From contig NW_027475173.1 in NCBI RefSeq assembly GCF_051020985.1, positions 248,001 through 312,000 of the forward strand: a stretch of DNA of 64,000 nt, given 5' to 3'. Each line of letters begins with the position of its first letter. Position 1 is the first letter of the stretch. This DNA is from Nomia melanderi (Eukaryota > Arthropoda > Insecta > Hymenoptera > Halictidae). The position numbers and the translations under genes were made by a program. The notes under the pieces were generated by a model. That model did not search any database, was not told the origin of the DNA, and saw only the letters and a program-made list of their open reading frames with translations. This document shows positions 35,951-49,556 of this stretch, in pieces.

Positions 35951-38161
35951 GACCCTGAGTGTCCGGCCCCATGAGACGGTGGTTTTCTCGGCCCCTGGTG
36001 GTCCGAGGTCGTTCCCGCTGCACAGATTCATGCGCCAGAGCCTCCTGCAGATAATTCACTTTGGTTTCTTGCGCTATCTCTAGTAGCACCCGAGATATCA
36101 CCAGATATATATTGAATTTTCCCCAGACCCTGTGTGTCCGGCCCCATGAGACTGTGGTTTTCTCGGCCCCTGGTGGTCCGAGGTCGTTCCCGCTGCACAG
36201 ATTCATGCGCCAGGGCCTCCTACAGAAAATGCACATTGATTTATTGGGCTATCTGTAATAGCACCCGAGATATCACCAGATATATATCGGATTTTTCCCT
36301 GACCCTGAGTGTCCGGCCCCATGAGACGGTGGTTGTGTCGGCCCCTGGTGGTCGGAGGTCGTTCCCGCTGCACAGATGCATGCGCCAGGGCCTCCTGCAG
36401 ATAATTCACTTTGGTTTATTGCGCTATCTCTAACAGCACCCGAGATATCACCAGATATTTATTGGCTTTTCCCCTGACCCTGAGTGTCCGGCCCCATGAG
36501 ACGGTGGTTTTCTCGGCCCCTGGTGGTCCGAGGTCGTTCCCGCTGGCCAGATTCATGCGCCAGGGCCTCCTACAGACAATGCACTTTGATTTATTGCGCT
36601 ATCTGTAATAGCACCCGAGATATCACCAGATATATATTGGATTTTTCCCTGACACTGAATGTCCGGCCACATGAGACGGTGGTTTTCTCGGCCCCTGGTG
36701 GTCCGAGGTCGTTCCCGCTGCACAGATTCATGCGCCAGGGCCTCTTGCAGATAATTCACTTTGGTTTATTGCGCTATCTCTAATAGCACCCGACATATCA
36801 CCAGATATATGCTGGATTCTTACATGACCCTGAGTGTCCGGCCCCATGAGACGGTGGTTTTCTCGGCCCCTGGTGGTCCGAGGTCGTTCCCGCTGCACAG
36901 ATTCATGCGCCAGGGTCCCCTGCAGATAATTCACTTTGATTTATTGAGCTATCTCTAATAGCACCCGAGATATCACCAGATATATATTGGATTTTTCCCT
37001 GACACTGAATGTCCGGCCCCATGAGACGGTGGTTTTCTCGGCCCCTGGTGGTCCGAGGTCGTTCCCGCTGCACAGATTCTTGCGCCAGGGCCTCTTGCAG
37101 ATAATTCACTTTGGTTTATTGCGCTATCTCTAATAGCACCCGACATATCACCAGATATATGCTGGATTCTTACATGACCCTGATTGTCCGGCCCCATGAG
37201 ACGGTGGTTTTCTCGGCCCCTGGTGGTCCGAGGTCGTTCCCGCTGCACAGATTCATGCGCCAGGGTCCCCTGCAGATAATTCACTTCGATTTATCGCGCT
37301 ATCTCTAATAGCACCCGAGATATCACCAGATATATGTTGGATTTTTCCCTGACCCTGACAGTCCGGCCCCACGAGACGGTGATTTTCTCGGCCCCTGGTG
37401 GTCCAAGGTCGTTGCCGCTGCACAGATTCATAGGCCAGGGCCTTCTACAGACAATGCACTTTGGTTTATTGCGCTATCTGTAATAGCACCCGAGATATCA
37501 CCAGATATATGCTGGATTTATACATGACCCTGAGTGTCCGGCCCCATGAGACTGTGGTTTTCTCGGCCCCTGGTGGTCCGAGGTCGTTCCCGCTGCACTG
37601 ATTCATGCGCCAGGGCCTTCTACAGACAATGCACTTTGGTTTATTGCGCTATCTGTAATAGCACCCGAGATATCACCAGATATATGCTGGATTTATACAT
37701 GACCCTGAGTGTCCGGCCCCATGAGACTGTGGTTTTCTCGGCCCCTGGTGGTCCGAGGTCGTTCCCGCTGCACAGATGCATGCGCTAGGGCCTCCTACAG
37801 ACAATGCACTTTGGTTTATTGCGCTATCTGTAATAGCACCCGAGATATCACCAGATAAATTTTGGTTTTTTCCCTGACCCTGAGTGTCCGGCCCTATGAG
37901 ACGGTGGTTTTCTCGGCCCCTGGTGGTCCAAGGTCGTTCCCGCTGCACAGATTCATGCGCCAGGGCCTCTTGCAGATAATTCACTTTGGTTTATTGCGCT
38001 ATCTCTAATAGCACCCGACATATCACCAGATATATGCTAGATTATTACATGACCCTGAGTGTCCGGCCCCATGAGACGGTGGTTTTCTCGGCCCCTGGTG
38101 GTCCGAGGTCGTTCCCGCTGCACAGATTCATGCGCCAGAGCCTCCTGCAGATAATTCACAT
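35951..38161 (+). repeat. Second copy of the 2.2-kb segment at 32,275-34,485
   Basis: It runs in parallel at offset 3,676 bp and contains the third copy of the six-monomer block (36,189-37,284). At 38,161 it switches from 'cacattgatttattggg' type to 'cacattggtttcttgcg' type. Confidence 0.85.
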
Positions 38162-38533
38162 TGGTTTCTTGCGCTATCTCTAGTAGCACCCGAGATATCA
38201 CCAGATATATATTGAATTTTCCCCAGACCCTGAGTGTCCGGCCCCATGAGACTGTGGTTTTCTCGGCCCCTGGTGGTCCGAGGTCGTTCCCGCTGCACAG
38301 ATTCATGCGTCAGGGCCTCCTACAGAAAATGCACATTGATTTATTGGGCTATCTGTAATAGCACCCGAGATATCACCAGATATATATCGGATTTTTCCCT
38401 GACCCTGAGTGTCCGGCCCCATGAGACGGTTGTTTTCTCGGCCCCTGGTGGTCCGACGTCGTTCCCGCTGCACAGATGCATGCGCCAGGGCCTCCTGCAG
38501 ATAATTCACTTTGGTTTATTGCGCTATCTCTAA

Positions 38534-38709
38534 TAGCACCCGAGATATCACCAGATATTTATTGGCTTTTCCCCTGACCCTGAGTGTCCGGCCCCATGAG
38601 ACGGTGGTTTTCTCGGCCCCTGGTGGTCCGAGGTCGTTCCCGCTGGCCAGATTCATGCAGCCAGCGCCTCCTTCAGACAATGCACTTTGATTTACTGCGC
38701 TGTCTGTAA
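38534..38709 (+). repeat. 176-bp monomer with 'catgcagccag', second copy
   Basis: It has the same +1 variant as 34,683-34,858, but from about 38,665 it continues as the 'cttcagacaatgc' and 'ctgtctgtaag' type seen at 35,350. It is therefore itself a hybrid. Confidence 0.85.
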
Positions 38710-40809
38710 GAGCACCCGAGATATCACCAGATATATATTGGATTTTCCCCTGACCCTGAGTGTCCGGCCCCATGAGACGGTGGTTGTCTCGGCCCCTGGT
38801 GGTCGGAGGTCGTTCCCGCTGCACAGATGCATGCGCCAGGGCCTCCTACAGACAATGCACTTTGGTTTATTGCGCTATCTGTAATAGCACCCGAGATATC
38901 ACCAGATACATTTTGGCTTTTCCCCTGACCCTGAGTGTCCGGCCCCATGAGACGGTGGTTTTCTCGGCCCCTGGTGGTCCGAGGTCGTTCCCGCTGGCCA
39001 GATTCATGCGCCAGGGCCTCCTACAGACAATGCACTTTGATTTATTGCGCTATCTGTAATAGCACCCGAGATATCACCACATATATATTGGATTTTTCCC
39101 TGACCCTGACTGTCCGGCCCTATGTGACGGTGGTTTTCTCGGCCCCTGGTGGTCCGAGGTCCTTCCCGCTGCACAGATTCATGCGCCAGGGCCTCCTACA
39201 GACAATGCAATTTGATTTATTGGGCTATCTCTAATAGCACCGGAGATATCATCAGATACATCCTGGGTATTTACATGACCTTGGGTTTCCGGCGCCATGT
39301 GTCGGTGGTTTTCTCGGCCCCTGGTGGTCCGAGGACGTTCCCGCTGCCCAGATTCATGCACCAGGGCCTCCTACAGACAATGCACTTTGATTTGTTGCGC
39401 TATCTGTAATAGCACCCGAGATATCACCAGATATATATTGGATTTTTCCCTGACCCTGAGTGTCCGGCCCCATGAGACGGTGGTTTTCTCGGCCCCTGGC
39501 GGTCCGAGGTCCTTCCCGCTGCGCAGATTCATGCGCCAGGGCCTCCTACAGACAATGCACTTTGATTTGTTGCGCTATCTGTAATAGCACCCGAGATATC
39601 ACCAGATATATATTGGATTTTTCCCTGACCCTGAGTGTCCGGCCCCATGAGACGGTGGTTTTCTCGGCCCCTGGCGGTCCGAGGTCGTTCCCGCTGCACA
39701 GATACATGCGCCAGAGCCTCCTGCAGATAATTCACTCTGGTTTATTGCGCTATCTCTAATAGCACCCGAGATATCACCAGATATATATTGAATTTTCCCC
39801 AGACCCTGAGTGTCTGGACCCATGAGACTGTGGTTTTCTCGGCCCCTGGTGGTCCGAGGTCGTTCCGGCTGCACAAATTCATGCGCCTGGGCCTCCTACA
39901 GAAAATGCACATTGATTTATTGGGCTATCTGTAATAGCACCCGAGATATCACCAGATATATATTGAATTTTTCCCTGACCCTGAGTGTCCGGCCCCATGA
40001 GACGGTGGTTGTCTCGGCCCCTGGTGGTCGGAGGTCGTTCCCGCTGCACAGATGCATGCGCCAGGGCCTCCTGCAGATAATTCACTTTGGTTTATTGCGC
40101 TATCTCTAATAGCACCCGAGATATCACCAGATATTTATTGGCTTTTCCCCTGACCCTGAGTGTCCGGCCCCATGAGACGGTGGTTCTCTCGGCCCCTGGT
40201 GGTCCGAGGTGGTTCCCGCTGGCCAGATTCATGCGCCAGGGCCTCCTACAGACAATGCACTTTGGTTTATTGCGCTATCTGCAATAGCACCCGAGATATC
40301 ACCAGATACATATTGGATATTTCCCTGACCCTGAGTGTCCGGCCCCATGAGACGGTGGTTGTCTCGGCCCCTGGTGGTCCGAGGTCGTTCCTGCTGCACA
40401 GATTCATGCGCCAGGGCCTCCTGCAGATAATTCACTTTGGTTTATTGCGCTATCTCTAATAGCACCCGAGATATCACCAGATATTTATTGGCTTTTCCCC
40501 TGACCCTGAGTGTCCGGCCCCTTGAGACGGTGGTTTTCTCGGCCCCTGGTGGTCCGAGGTCGTTCCCGCTGGCCAGATTCATGCGCCAGGGCCTCCTACA
40601 GACAATGCACTTTGATTTATTGCGCTATCTGTAATAGCACCCGAGATATCACCAGATATATATTGGATTTTTCCCTGACACTGAATGTCCGGCCCCATGA
40701 GACGGTGGTTTTCTCGGCCCCAGGTGGTCCGAGGTCGTTCCCGCTGCACAGATTCATGCGCCAGGGCCTCATACAGAAAATGCACATTGATTTATTGGGC
40801 TATCTGTAA

Positions 40810-41509
40810 TAGCACCCGAGATATCACCAGATATATATTGGATTTTTCCCTGACCCTGAGTGTCCGGCCCCATGAGACGGTGGTTTTCTCGGCCCCAGGT
40901 GGTCCGAGGTCGTTCCCGCTGCACAGATTCATGCGCCAGGGCCTCTTGCAGATAATTCACTTTGGTGTATTGCGCTATCTCTAATAGCACCCGAGATATC
41001 ACCAGATATATATTGAATTTTCCCCAGACCCTGAGTGTCCGGCCCCATGAGACTGTGGTTTTCTCGGCCCCTGGTGGTCCGAGGTCGTTCCCGCTGCACA
41101 GATTCATGCGCCAGGGCCTCATACAGAAAATGCACATTGATTTATTGGGCTATCTGTAATAGCACCCGAGATATCACCAGATATATATTGGATTTTTCCC
41201 TGACCCTGAGTGTCCGGCCCCATGAGACGGTGGTTTTCTCGGCCCCTGGTGGTCCGAGGTCGTTCCCGCTGCACAGATTCATGCGCCAGAGCCTCCTGCA
41301 GATAATTCACTTTGGTTTCTTGCACTATCTCTAGTAGCACCCGAGATATCACCAGATATATATTGAATTTTCCCCAGACCCTGAGTGTCCGGCCCCATGA
41401 GACTGTGGTTTTCTCGGCCCCTGGTGGTCCGAGGTCGTTCCCGCTGCACAGATTCATGCGCCAGGGCCTCATACAGAAAATGCACATTGATTTATTGGGC
41501 TATCTGTAA
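40810..41509 (+). repeat. Two tandem 350-bp dimers in HOR-3
   Basis: Units 40,810-41,159 and 41,160-41,509 each pair a 'ggatttttccctgaccctgag' monomer with a 'gaattttccccagaccctg' monomer ending in 'catacagaaaatgcac'. They differ in the middle ('ggccccaggtgg', 'ggtgtattgcg' against 'gccagagcc', 'tttcttgcac'). The same pair is present at 32,058-32,407 and again, in part, at 32,408-32,582. Confidence 0.8.
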
Positions 41510-43609
41510 TAGCACCCGAGATATCACCAGATATATATCGGATTTTTCCCTGACCCTGAGTGTCCGGCCCCATGAGACGGTGGTTGTGGCGGCCCCTGGT
41601 GGTCGGAGGTCGTTCCCGCTGCACAGATGCATGCGCCAGGGCCTCCTGCAGATAATTCACTTTGGTTTATTGCGCTATCTCTAACAGCACCCGAGATATC
41701 ACCAGATATTTATTGGCTTTTCCCCTGACCCTGAGTGTCCGGCCACATGAGACGGTGGTTTTCTCGGCCCCTGGTTGTCCGAGGTCGTTCCCGCTGCACA
41801 GATTCATGCGCCAGGGCCTCTTGCAGATAATTCACTTTGGTTTATTGCGCTATCTCTAATAGCACCCGACATATCACCAGATATATGCTGGATTCTTACA
41901 TGACCCTGAGTGTCCGGCCCCATGAGACGGTGGTTTTCTCGGCCCCTGGTGGTCCGAGGTCGTTCCCGCTGCACAGATTCATGCGCCAGGGTCCCCTGCA
42001 GATAATTCACTTTGATTTATTGAGCTATCTCTAATAGCACCCGAGATATCACCAGATATATATTGGATTTTTCCCTGACACTGAATGTCCGGCCTCATGA
42101 GACGGTGGTTTTCTCGGCCCCTGGTGGTCCGAGGTCGTTCCCGCTGCACAGATACATGCGCCAGGGCCTCTTGCAGATAATTCACTTTGGTTTATTGCGC
42201 TATCTCTAATAGCACCCGACATATCACCAGATATATGCTGGATTCTTACATGTCCCTGATTGTCCGGCCCCATGAGACGGTGGTTTTCTCGGCCCCTGGT
42301 GGTCCGAGGTCGTTCCCGCTGCACAGATTCATGCGCCAGGGTCCCCTGCAGATAATTCACTTTGATTTATTGAGCTATCTCTAATAGCACCCGAGATATC
42401 ACCAGATATATATTGGATTTTTCCCTGACCCTGAAAGTCCGGCCCCATGAGACGGTGATTTTCTCGGCCCCTGGTGGTCCGAGGTCGATCCCGCTGCACA
42501 GATTCATGCGCTAGGGCCTCCTGCAGACAATGCACTATGATTTATTGCGCTATCTCTAATAGTACCCGAGATATCACCAGATATATATTGGATTTTTCCC
42601 TGACCCTGACAGTCGGACTTCATGAGACGGTGGTTTTCTCGGCCCCTGGTGGTCCGACGTCGTTCCCGCTGCACAGATGCATGCGCCAGGGCCTCCTGCA
42701 GATAATTCACTTTGGTTTATTGCGCTATCTCTAATAGCACCCGAGATATCACCAGATATTTATTGGCTTTTCCCCTGACCCTGAGTGTCCGGCCCCATGA
42801 GACGGTGGTTCTCTCGGCCCCTGGTGGTCCGAGGTGGTTCCCGCTGGCCAGATTCATGCGCCAGGGCCTCCTACAGACAATGCACTTTGGTTTATTGCGC
42901 TATCTGCAATAGCACCCGAGATATCACCAGATACATATTGGATTTTTCCCTGACCCTGAGTGTCCGGCCCCATGAGACGGTGGTTGTCTCGGCCCCTGGT
43001 GGTCCGAGGTCGTTCCTGCTGCACAGATTCATGCGCCAGGGCCTCCTGCAGAGAATTCACTTTGGTTTATTGCGCTATCTCTAATAGCACCCGAGATATC
43101 ACCAGATATTTATTGGCTTTTCCCCTGACCCTGAGTGTCCGGCCCCTTGAGACGGTGGTTTTCTCGGCCCCTGGTGGTCCGAGGTCGTTCCCGCTGGCCA
43201 GATTCATGCACCAGGGCCTCCTACAGACAATGCACTTTGATTTATTGCGCTATCTGTAATAGCACCCGAGATATCACCAGATATATATTGGATTTTTCCC
43301 TGACACTGAATGTCCGGCCCCATGAGACGGTGGTTTTCACGGCCCCAGGTGGTCCGAGGTCGTTCCCGCTGTACAGATTCATGCGCCAGGGCCTCTTGCA
43401 GATAATTCACTTTGGTGTATTGCGCTATCTCTAATAGCACCCGACATATCACCAGATATATGCTGGATTCTTACATGACCCTGAGTGTCCGGCCCCATGA
43501 GACGGTGGTTTTCTCGGCCCCTGGTGGTCCGAGGTCGTTCCCGCTGGCCAGATTCATGCGCCAGGGCCTCCTACAGACAATGCACATTGATTTATTGAGC
43601 TATCTCTAA

Positions 43610-44897
43610 TAGCACCCGAGATATCACCAGATATATTTCGGATTTTTCCCTGACACTGAGTGTCCGGCCCCATGAGACGGTGGTTGTGTCGGCCCCTGGT
43701 GGTCGAAGGTCGTTCCCGCTGCACAGATGCATGCGCCAGGGCTTCCTGCAGATAATTCACTTTGGTTTATTGCGCTATCTCTAACAGCACCCGAGATATC
43801 ACCAGATATTTATTGGCTTTTCCCCTGACCCTGAGTGTCCGGCCCCTTGAGACGGTGGTTTTCTCGGCCCCTGGTGGTCCGAGGTGGTTCCCGCTGGCCA
43901 GATTCATGCGCCAGGGGCTCCTACAGACAATGCACTATGGTTTATTGCGCTATCTGTAATAGCACCCGAGATATCACCAGATACATATTGGATTTTTCCC
44001 TGACCCTGAGTGTCCGGCCCCATGAGACGGTGGTTGTCTCGGCCCCTGGTGGTCCGAGGTCGTTCCCGCTGCACAGATTCATGCGCCAGGGCCTCCTACA
44101 GACAATGCACTTTGATTTATTGCGCTATCTGTAATAGCACCCGAGATATCACCAGATATATATTGGATTTTTCCCTGACCTGAATGTCCGGCCCCATGAG
44201 ACGGTGGTTTTCTCGGCCCCTGGTGGTCCGAGGTCGTTCCCGCTGCACAGATTCATGCGCCAGGGCCTCTTGCAGATAATTCACTTTGGTTTATTGCGCT
44301 ATCTCTAATAGCACCCGACATATCACCAGATATATGCTGGATTCCTACATGACCCTGAGTGTCCCTCCCCATGAGACGGTGGTTTTCTCGGCCCCTGGTG
44401 GTCGGAGGTCGTTCCCGCAGCACACATTCATGCGCCAGGGTCCCCTGCAGATAATTCACTTTGATTTATTGAGCTATCTCTAATAGCACCCGAGATATCA
44501 CCAGATATATATTGGATTTTTCCCTGACCCTGACAGTCCGGCCCCATGAGACGGTGATTTTCTCGGCCCCTGGTGGTCCGAGGTCGATCCCGCTGCACAG
44601 ATTTATGCACTAGGGCCTCCTGCAGACAATGCACTATGATTTATTGTGCTATCTCTAATAGCACCCGAGATATCACCAGATATATATTGGATTTTTCCCT
44701 GACCCTGACAGTCGGACTTCATGAGACGGTGGTTTTCTCGGCCCCTGGTGGTCCGAGGTCGTTCCCGCTGCACAGATTCATGCCCCGGGGCCTCCTGCAG
44801 ATAATTCACTTTGATTTATTTCGCTACCTCTAGTAGCACCCGACATATCACCAGATATATATTGAATTTTTCCCCGATCCTGAGTGTCCGGCCCCAT
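43610..44897 (+). repeat. HOR-4 copy 1, about 7 monomers
   Basis: From 43,960 to 44,897 it matches 45,184-46,121 at offset 1,224 bp. From 43,610 to about 44,564 it also matches 47,283-48,237 at offset 3,673 bp. Landmarks are 'gatacatattgg' with 'ggttgtctcgg', the 174-bp 'ctgacctgaatgtcc' unit, 'gtgtccctccccatgag' and 'gtcggacttcatg'. Confidence 0.85.
44135..44308 (+). repeat. 174-bp monomer with 'ctgacctgaatgtcc' (1 of 3)
   Basis: One base is missing relative to 'ctgacactgaatgtcc'. The same event is copied at 45,359 and 47,808, showing that those HOR copies share descent. Confidence 0.88.
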
Positions 44898-45183
44898 GAG
44901 ACTGTGGTTTTCTCGGCCCCTGGTGGTCCGAGGTCGTTCCCGCTGCACTGATTCATGCGCCAGGGCCTCCTACAGAAAATGCACATTGATTTATTGGGCT
45001 ATCTGTAATAGCACCCGAGATATCACCAGATATATATCGGATTTTTCCCAGACACTGAGTGTCCGGCCCCATGAGACGGTGGTTGTGTCGGCGCCTGGTG
45101 GTCGGAGGTCGTTCCCGCTGCACAGATGCATGCGCCAGGGCCTCCTACAGACAATGCACTTTGGTTTATTGCGCTATCTGTAA

Positions 45184-46121
45184 TAGCACCCGAGATATCA
45201 CCAGATACATATTGGATTTTTCCCTGACCCTGAGTGTCCGGCCCCATGAGACGGTGGTTGTCTCGGCCCCTGGTGGTCCGAGGTCGTTCCCGCTGCACAG
45301 ATTCATGCGCCAGGGCCTCCTACAGACAATGCACTTTGATTTATTGCGCTATCTGTAATAGCACCCGAGATATCACCAGATATATATTGGATTTTTCCCT
45401 GACCTGAATGTCCGGCCCCATGAGACGGTGGTTTTCTCGGCCCCTGGTGGTCCGAGGTCGTTCCCGCTGCACAGATTCATGCGCCAGGGCCTCTTGCAGA
45501 TAATTCACTTTGGTTTATTGCGCTATCTCTAATAGCACCCGACATATCACCAGATATATGCTGGATTCCTACATGACCCTGAGTGTCCCTCCCCATGAGA
45601 CGGTGGTTTTCTCGGCCCCTGGTGGTCGGAGGTCGTTCCCGCAGCACAGATTCATGCGCCAGGGTCCCCTGCAGATAATTCACTTTGATTTATTGAGCTA
45701 TCTCTAATAGCACCCGAGATATCACGAGATATATATTGGATTTTTCCCTGACCCTGACAGTCCGGCCCCATGAGACGGTGATTTTCTCGGCCCCTGGTGG
45801 TCCGAGGTCGATCCCGCTGCACAGATTTATGCGCTAGGGCCTCCTGCAGACAATGCACTATGATTTATTGTGCTATCTCTAATAGCACCCGAGATATCAC
45901 CAGATATATATTGGATTTTTCCCTGACCCTGACAGTCGGACTTCATGAGACGGTGGTTTTCTCGGCCCCTGGTGGTCCGAGGTCGTTCCCGCTGCACAGA
46001 TTCATGCCCCGGGGCCTCCTGCAGATAATTCACTTTGATTTATTTCGCTACCTCTAATAGCACCCGACATATCACCAGATATATATTGAATTTTTCCCCG
46101 ATCCTGAGTGTCCGGCCCCAT
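45184..46121 (+). repeat. HOR-4 copy 2
   Basis: Parallel to 43,960-44,897. Differences I noticed are 'cacacattc' against 'cacagattc' (44,422/45,646), 'atcaccag' against 'atcacgag' (45,726) and 'ctctagtag' against 'ctctaatag'. At about 46,122 the partner sequences diverge ('catgagactgtgg' against 'catgtgtcggtgg'). Confidence 0.87.
45359..45532 (+). repeat. 174-bp monomer with 'ctgacctgaatgtcc' (2 of 3)
   Basis: It is the same 1-bp deletion as at 44,135, at offset 1,224. Confidence 0.88.
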
Positions 46122-47282
46122 GTGTCGGTGGTTTTCTCGGCTCCTGGTAGTCCGAGGTCGATCGCGCTGCACAGATTCATGCCCCAGGGCCTCCTTCAGA
46201 CAATGCACTTTGATTTACTGCGCTGTCTGTAAGAGCACCCGAGATATCACCAGATATATATTGGATTTTCCCCTGACCCTGAGTGTCCGGCCCCATGAGA
46301 AGGTGGTTTTCTCGGCCCCTGGTGGCCCGAGGTCGTTCCCGCTGCACAGATTCATGCGCCAGGGCCTCCTATAGATAATTCACATTGGTTTCTTGCGCTA
46401 TCTCTAGTAGCACCCGAGATATCACCAGATATATATTGAATTTTCCCCAGACCCTGAGTGTCCGGCCCCATCAGACTGTGGTTTTCTCGGCCCCTGGTGG
46501 TCCGAGGTCGTTCCCGCTGCACAGATTCATGCGCCAGGGCCTCCTACAGAAAATGCACATTGATTTATTGGGCTATCTGTAATAGCACCCGAGATATCAC
46601 CAGATATATATCGGACTTTTCCCTGACACTGAGTGTCCGGCCCCATGAGACGGTGGTTGTGTCGGCCCCTGGTGGTCGAAGGTCGTTCCCGCTGCACAGA
46701 TGCATGCGCCAGGGCTTCCTGCAGATAATTCACTTTGGTTTATTGCGCTATCTCTAACAGCACCCGAGATATCACCAGATATTTATTGGCTTTTCCCCTG
46801 ACCCTGAGTGTCCGGCCCCTTGAGACGGTGGTTTTCTCGGCCCCTGGTGGTCCGAGGTCGTTCCCGCTGCACAGATTCATGCGCCAGGGCCTCCTACAGA
46901 CAATGCACTTTGATTTATTGCGCTATCTGTAATAGCACCCGAGATATCACCAGATATATATTGGAGTTTTCCCTGACACTGAATGTCCGGCCCCATGAGA
47001 CGGTGGTTTTCTCGGCCCCTGGTGGTCCGAGGTCGTTCCCGCTGTCCAGATTCATGCGCCAGGGCCTCCTACAGACAATGCACTTTGATTTATTGCGCTA
47101 TCTGTAATAGCACCCGAGATATCACCAGATATATATTGAATTTTCCCCAGACCCTGAGTGTCCGGCCCCATCAGACTGTGGTTTTCTCGGCCCCTGGTGG
47201 TCCGAGGTCGTTCCCGCTGCACAGATTCATGCGCCAGGGCCTCCTACAGAAAATGCTCATTGATTTATTGGGCTATCTGTAA

Positions 47283-48237
47283 TAGCACCCGAGATATCAC
47301 CAGATATATATCGGATTTTTCCCTGACACTGAGTGTCCGGCCCCATGAGACGGTGGTTGTGTCGGCCCCTGGTGGTCGAAGGTCGTTCCCGCTGCACAGA
47401 TGCATGCGCCAGGGCTTCCTGCAGATAATTCACTTTGGTTTATTGCGCTATCTCTAACAGCACCCGAGATATCACCAGATATTTATTGGCTTTTCCCCTG
47501 ACCCTGAGTGTCCGGCCCCTTGAGACGGTGGTTTTCTCGGCCCCTGGTGGTCCGAGGTGGTTCCCGCTGGCCAGATTCATGCGCCAGGGGCTCCTACAGA
47601 CAATGCACTATGGTTTATTGCGCTATCTGTAATAGCACCCGAGATATCACCAGATACATATTGGATTTTTCCCTGACCCTCAGTGTCCGGCCCCATGAGA
47701 CGGTGGTTGTCTCGGCCCCTGGTGGTCCGAGGTCGTTCCCGCTGCACAGATTCATGCGCCAGGGCCTCCTACAGACAATGCACTTTGATTTATTGCGCTA
47801 TCTGTAATAGCACCCGAGATATCACCAGATATATATTGGATTTTTCCCGGACCTGAATGTCCGGCCCCATGAGACGGTGGTTTTCTCGGCCCCTGGTGGT
47901 CCGAGGTCGTTCCCGCTGCACAGATTCATGCGCCAGGGCCTCTTGCAGATAATTCACTTTGGTTTATTGCGCTATCTCTAATAGCACCCGACATATCACC
48001 AGATATATGCTGGATTCCTACATGACCCTGAGTGTCCCTCCCCATGAGACGGTGGTTTTCTCGGCCCCTGGTGGTCGGAGGTCGTTCCCGCAGCACAGAT
48101 TCATGCGCCAGGGTCCCCTGCAGATAATTCACTTTGATTTATTGAGCTATCTCTAATAGCACCCGAGATATCACCAGATATATATTGGATTTTTCCCTGA
48201 CCCTGACAGTCCGGCCCCATGAGACGGTGATTTTCTC
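47283..48237 (+). repeat. HOR-4 copy 3, partial
   Basis: Parallel to 43,610-44,564 at offset 3,673 and to 45,184-45,788 at offset 2,449. It ends inside a monomer at about 48,237, where 'ggctcctggtagtcc' (type 46,139) takes over. This makes another hybrid unit. Confidence 0.85.
47808..47981 (+). repeat. 174-bp monomer with 'ctgaatgtcc' deletion (3 of 3)
   Basis: It has the same 1-bp deletion with an added 'ttcccggacctg' variant. Confidence 0.88.
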
Positions 48238-49556
48238 GGCTCCTGGTAGTCCGAGGTCGATCGCGCTGCACAGATTCATGCCCCAGGGCCTCCTTCAGAC
48301 AATGCACTTTGATTTACTGCGCTGTCTGTAAGAGCACCCGAGATATCACCAGATATATATTGGATTTTCCCCTGACCCTGAGTGTCCGGCCCCATGAGAA
48401 GGTGGTTTTCTCGGCCCCTGGTGGCCCGAGGTCGTTCCCGCTGCACAGATTCATGCGCCAGGGCCTCCTATAGATAATTCACTTTGATTTATTTCGCTAC
48501 CTCTAATAGCACCCGAGATATCACCAGATATATATTGGATTTTTCCCTGACCCTGAGTGTCCGGCCCCATGAGACGGTTGTTTTCTCGGCCCCTGGTAGT
48601 GCGAGGTCGTTCCTGCTGCACAGATTCATGCGCCAGAGCCTCCTGCAGATAATTCACTTTGGTTTCTTGCGCTATCTCTAGTAGCACCCGAGATATCACC
48701 AGATATATATTGAATTTTCCCCAGACCCTGAGTGTCCGGCCCCATCAGACTGTGGTTTTCTCGGCCCCTGGTGGTCCGAGGTCGTTCCCGCTGCACAGAT
48801 TCATGCGCCAGGGCCTCCTACAGCAAATGCACATTGATTTATCGGGCTATCTGTAATAGCACCCGAGATATCACCAGATATATATCGGATTTTTCCCTGA
48901 CACTGAGTGTCCGGCCCCATGAGACTGTGGTTTTCTCGGCCCCTGGTGGTCCGAGGTCGTTCCCGCTGCACAGATTCATGCGCCAGAGCCTCCTGCAGAT
49001 AATTCACTTTGGTTTATTGCGCTATCTCTAATAGCACCCGAGATATCACCAGATATTTATTGGCTTTTCCCCTGACCCTGAGTGTCCGGCCCCATGAGAC
49101 GGTGGTTTTCTCGGGCCCTGGTGGCCCGAGGTCGTTCCCGCTGCACAGATTCATGCGCCAGGGCCTCCTATAGATAATTCACTTTGATTTATTTCTCTAC
49201 CTCTAATAGCACCCGACATATCACCAGATATATATTGAATTTTTCCCCGACCCTGAGTGTCCGGCCCCATGTGTCGGTGGTTTTCTCGGCTCCTGGTAGT
49301 CCGAGGTCGATCCCGCTGCACAGATTCATGCGCCAGGGCCTCCTGCAGATAATTCACTTTGGTTTATTGCGCTATCTGTAATAGCACCCGAGATATCACC
49401 AGATATATATTGGATTTTTCCCTGACACTGAATGTCCGGCCCCATGAGACGGTGGTTTTCTCTTCCCCTGGTGATCCAAGGTCGTTCCCGCTGCACAGAT
49501 TCATGCGCCAGGGCCTCTTGCAGATAATTCACTTTGGTTTATTGCGCTATCTCTAA

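Larger units (their letters stand above)
29258..43609 (+). repeat. Zone 5: HOR-3 domain with 'tttattggcttttcccc' monomers and 350-bp dimers
   Basis: About 82 monomers drawn from a limited set: 'agatatttattggc' units; 'gacactgaatgtccgg' units; 'cgacatatcac' with 'atgctggattcttacatg' units; 'gaattttccccagaccc' units; and 'ggtggttgtgtcgg' units. They are combined into several partly overlapping duplications. Two HOR-2 type e/f pairs reappear at 30,0xx-30,3xx and 42,4xx-42,6xx ('gcgctagggcc' followed by 'gtcggacttcatg'), linking the two domains. Confidence 0.82.
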
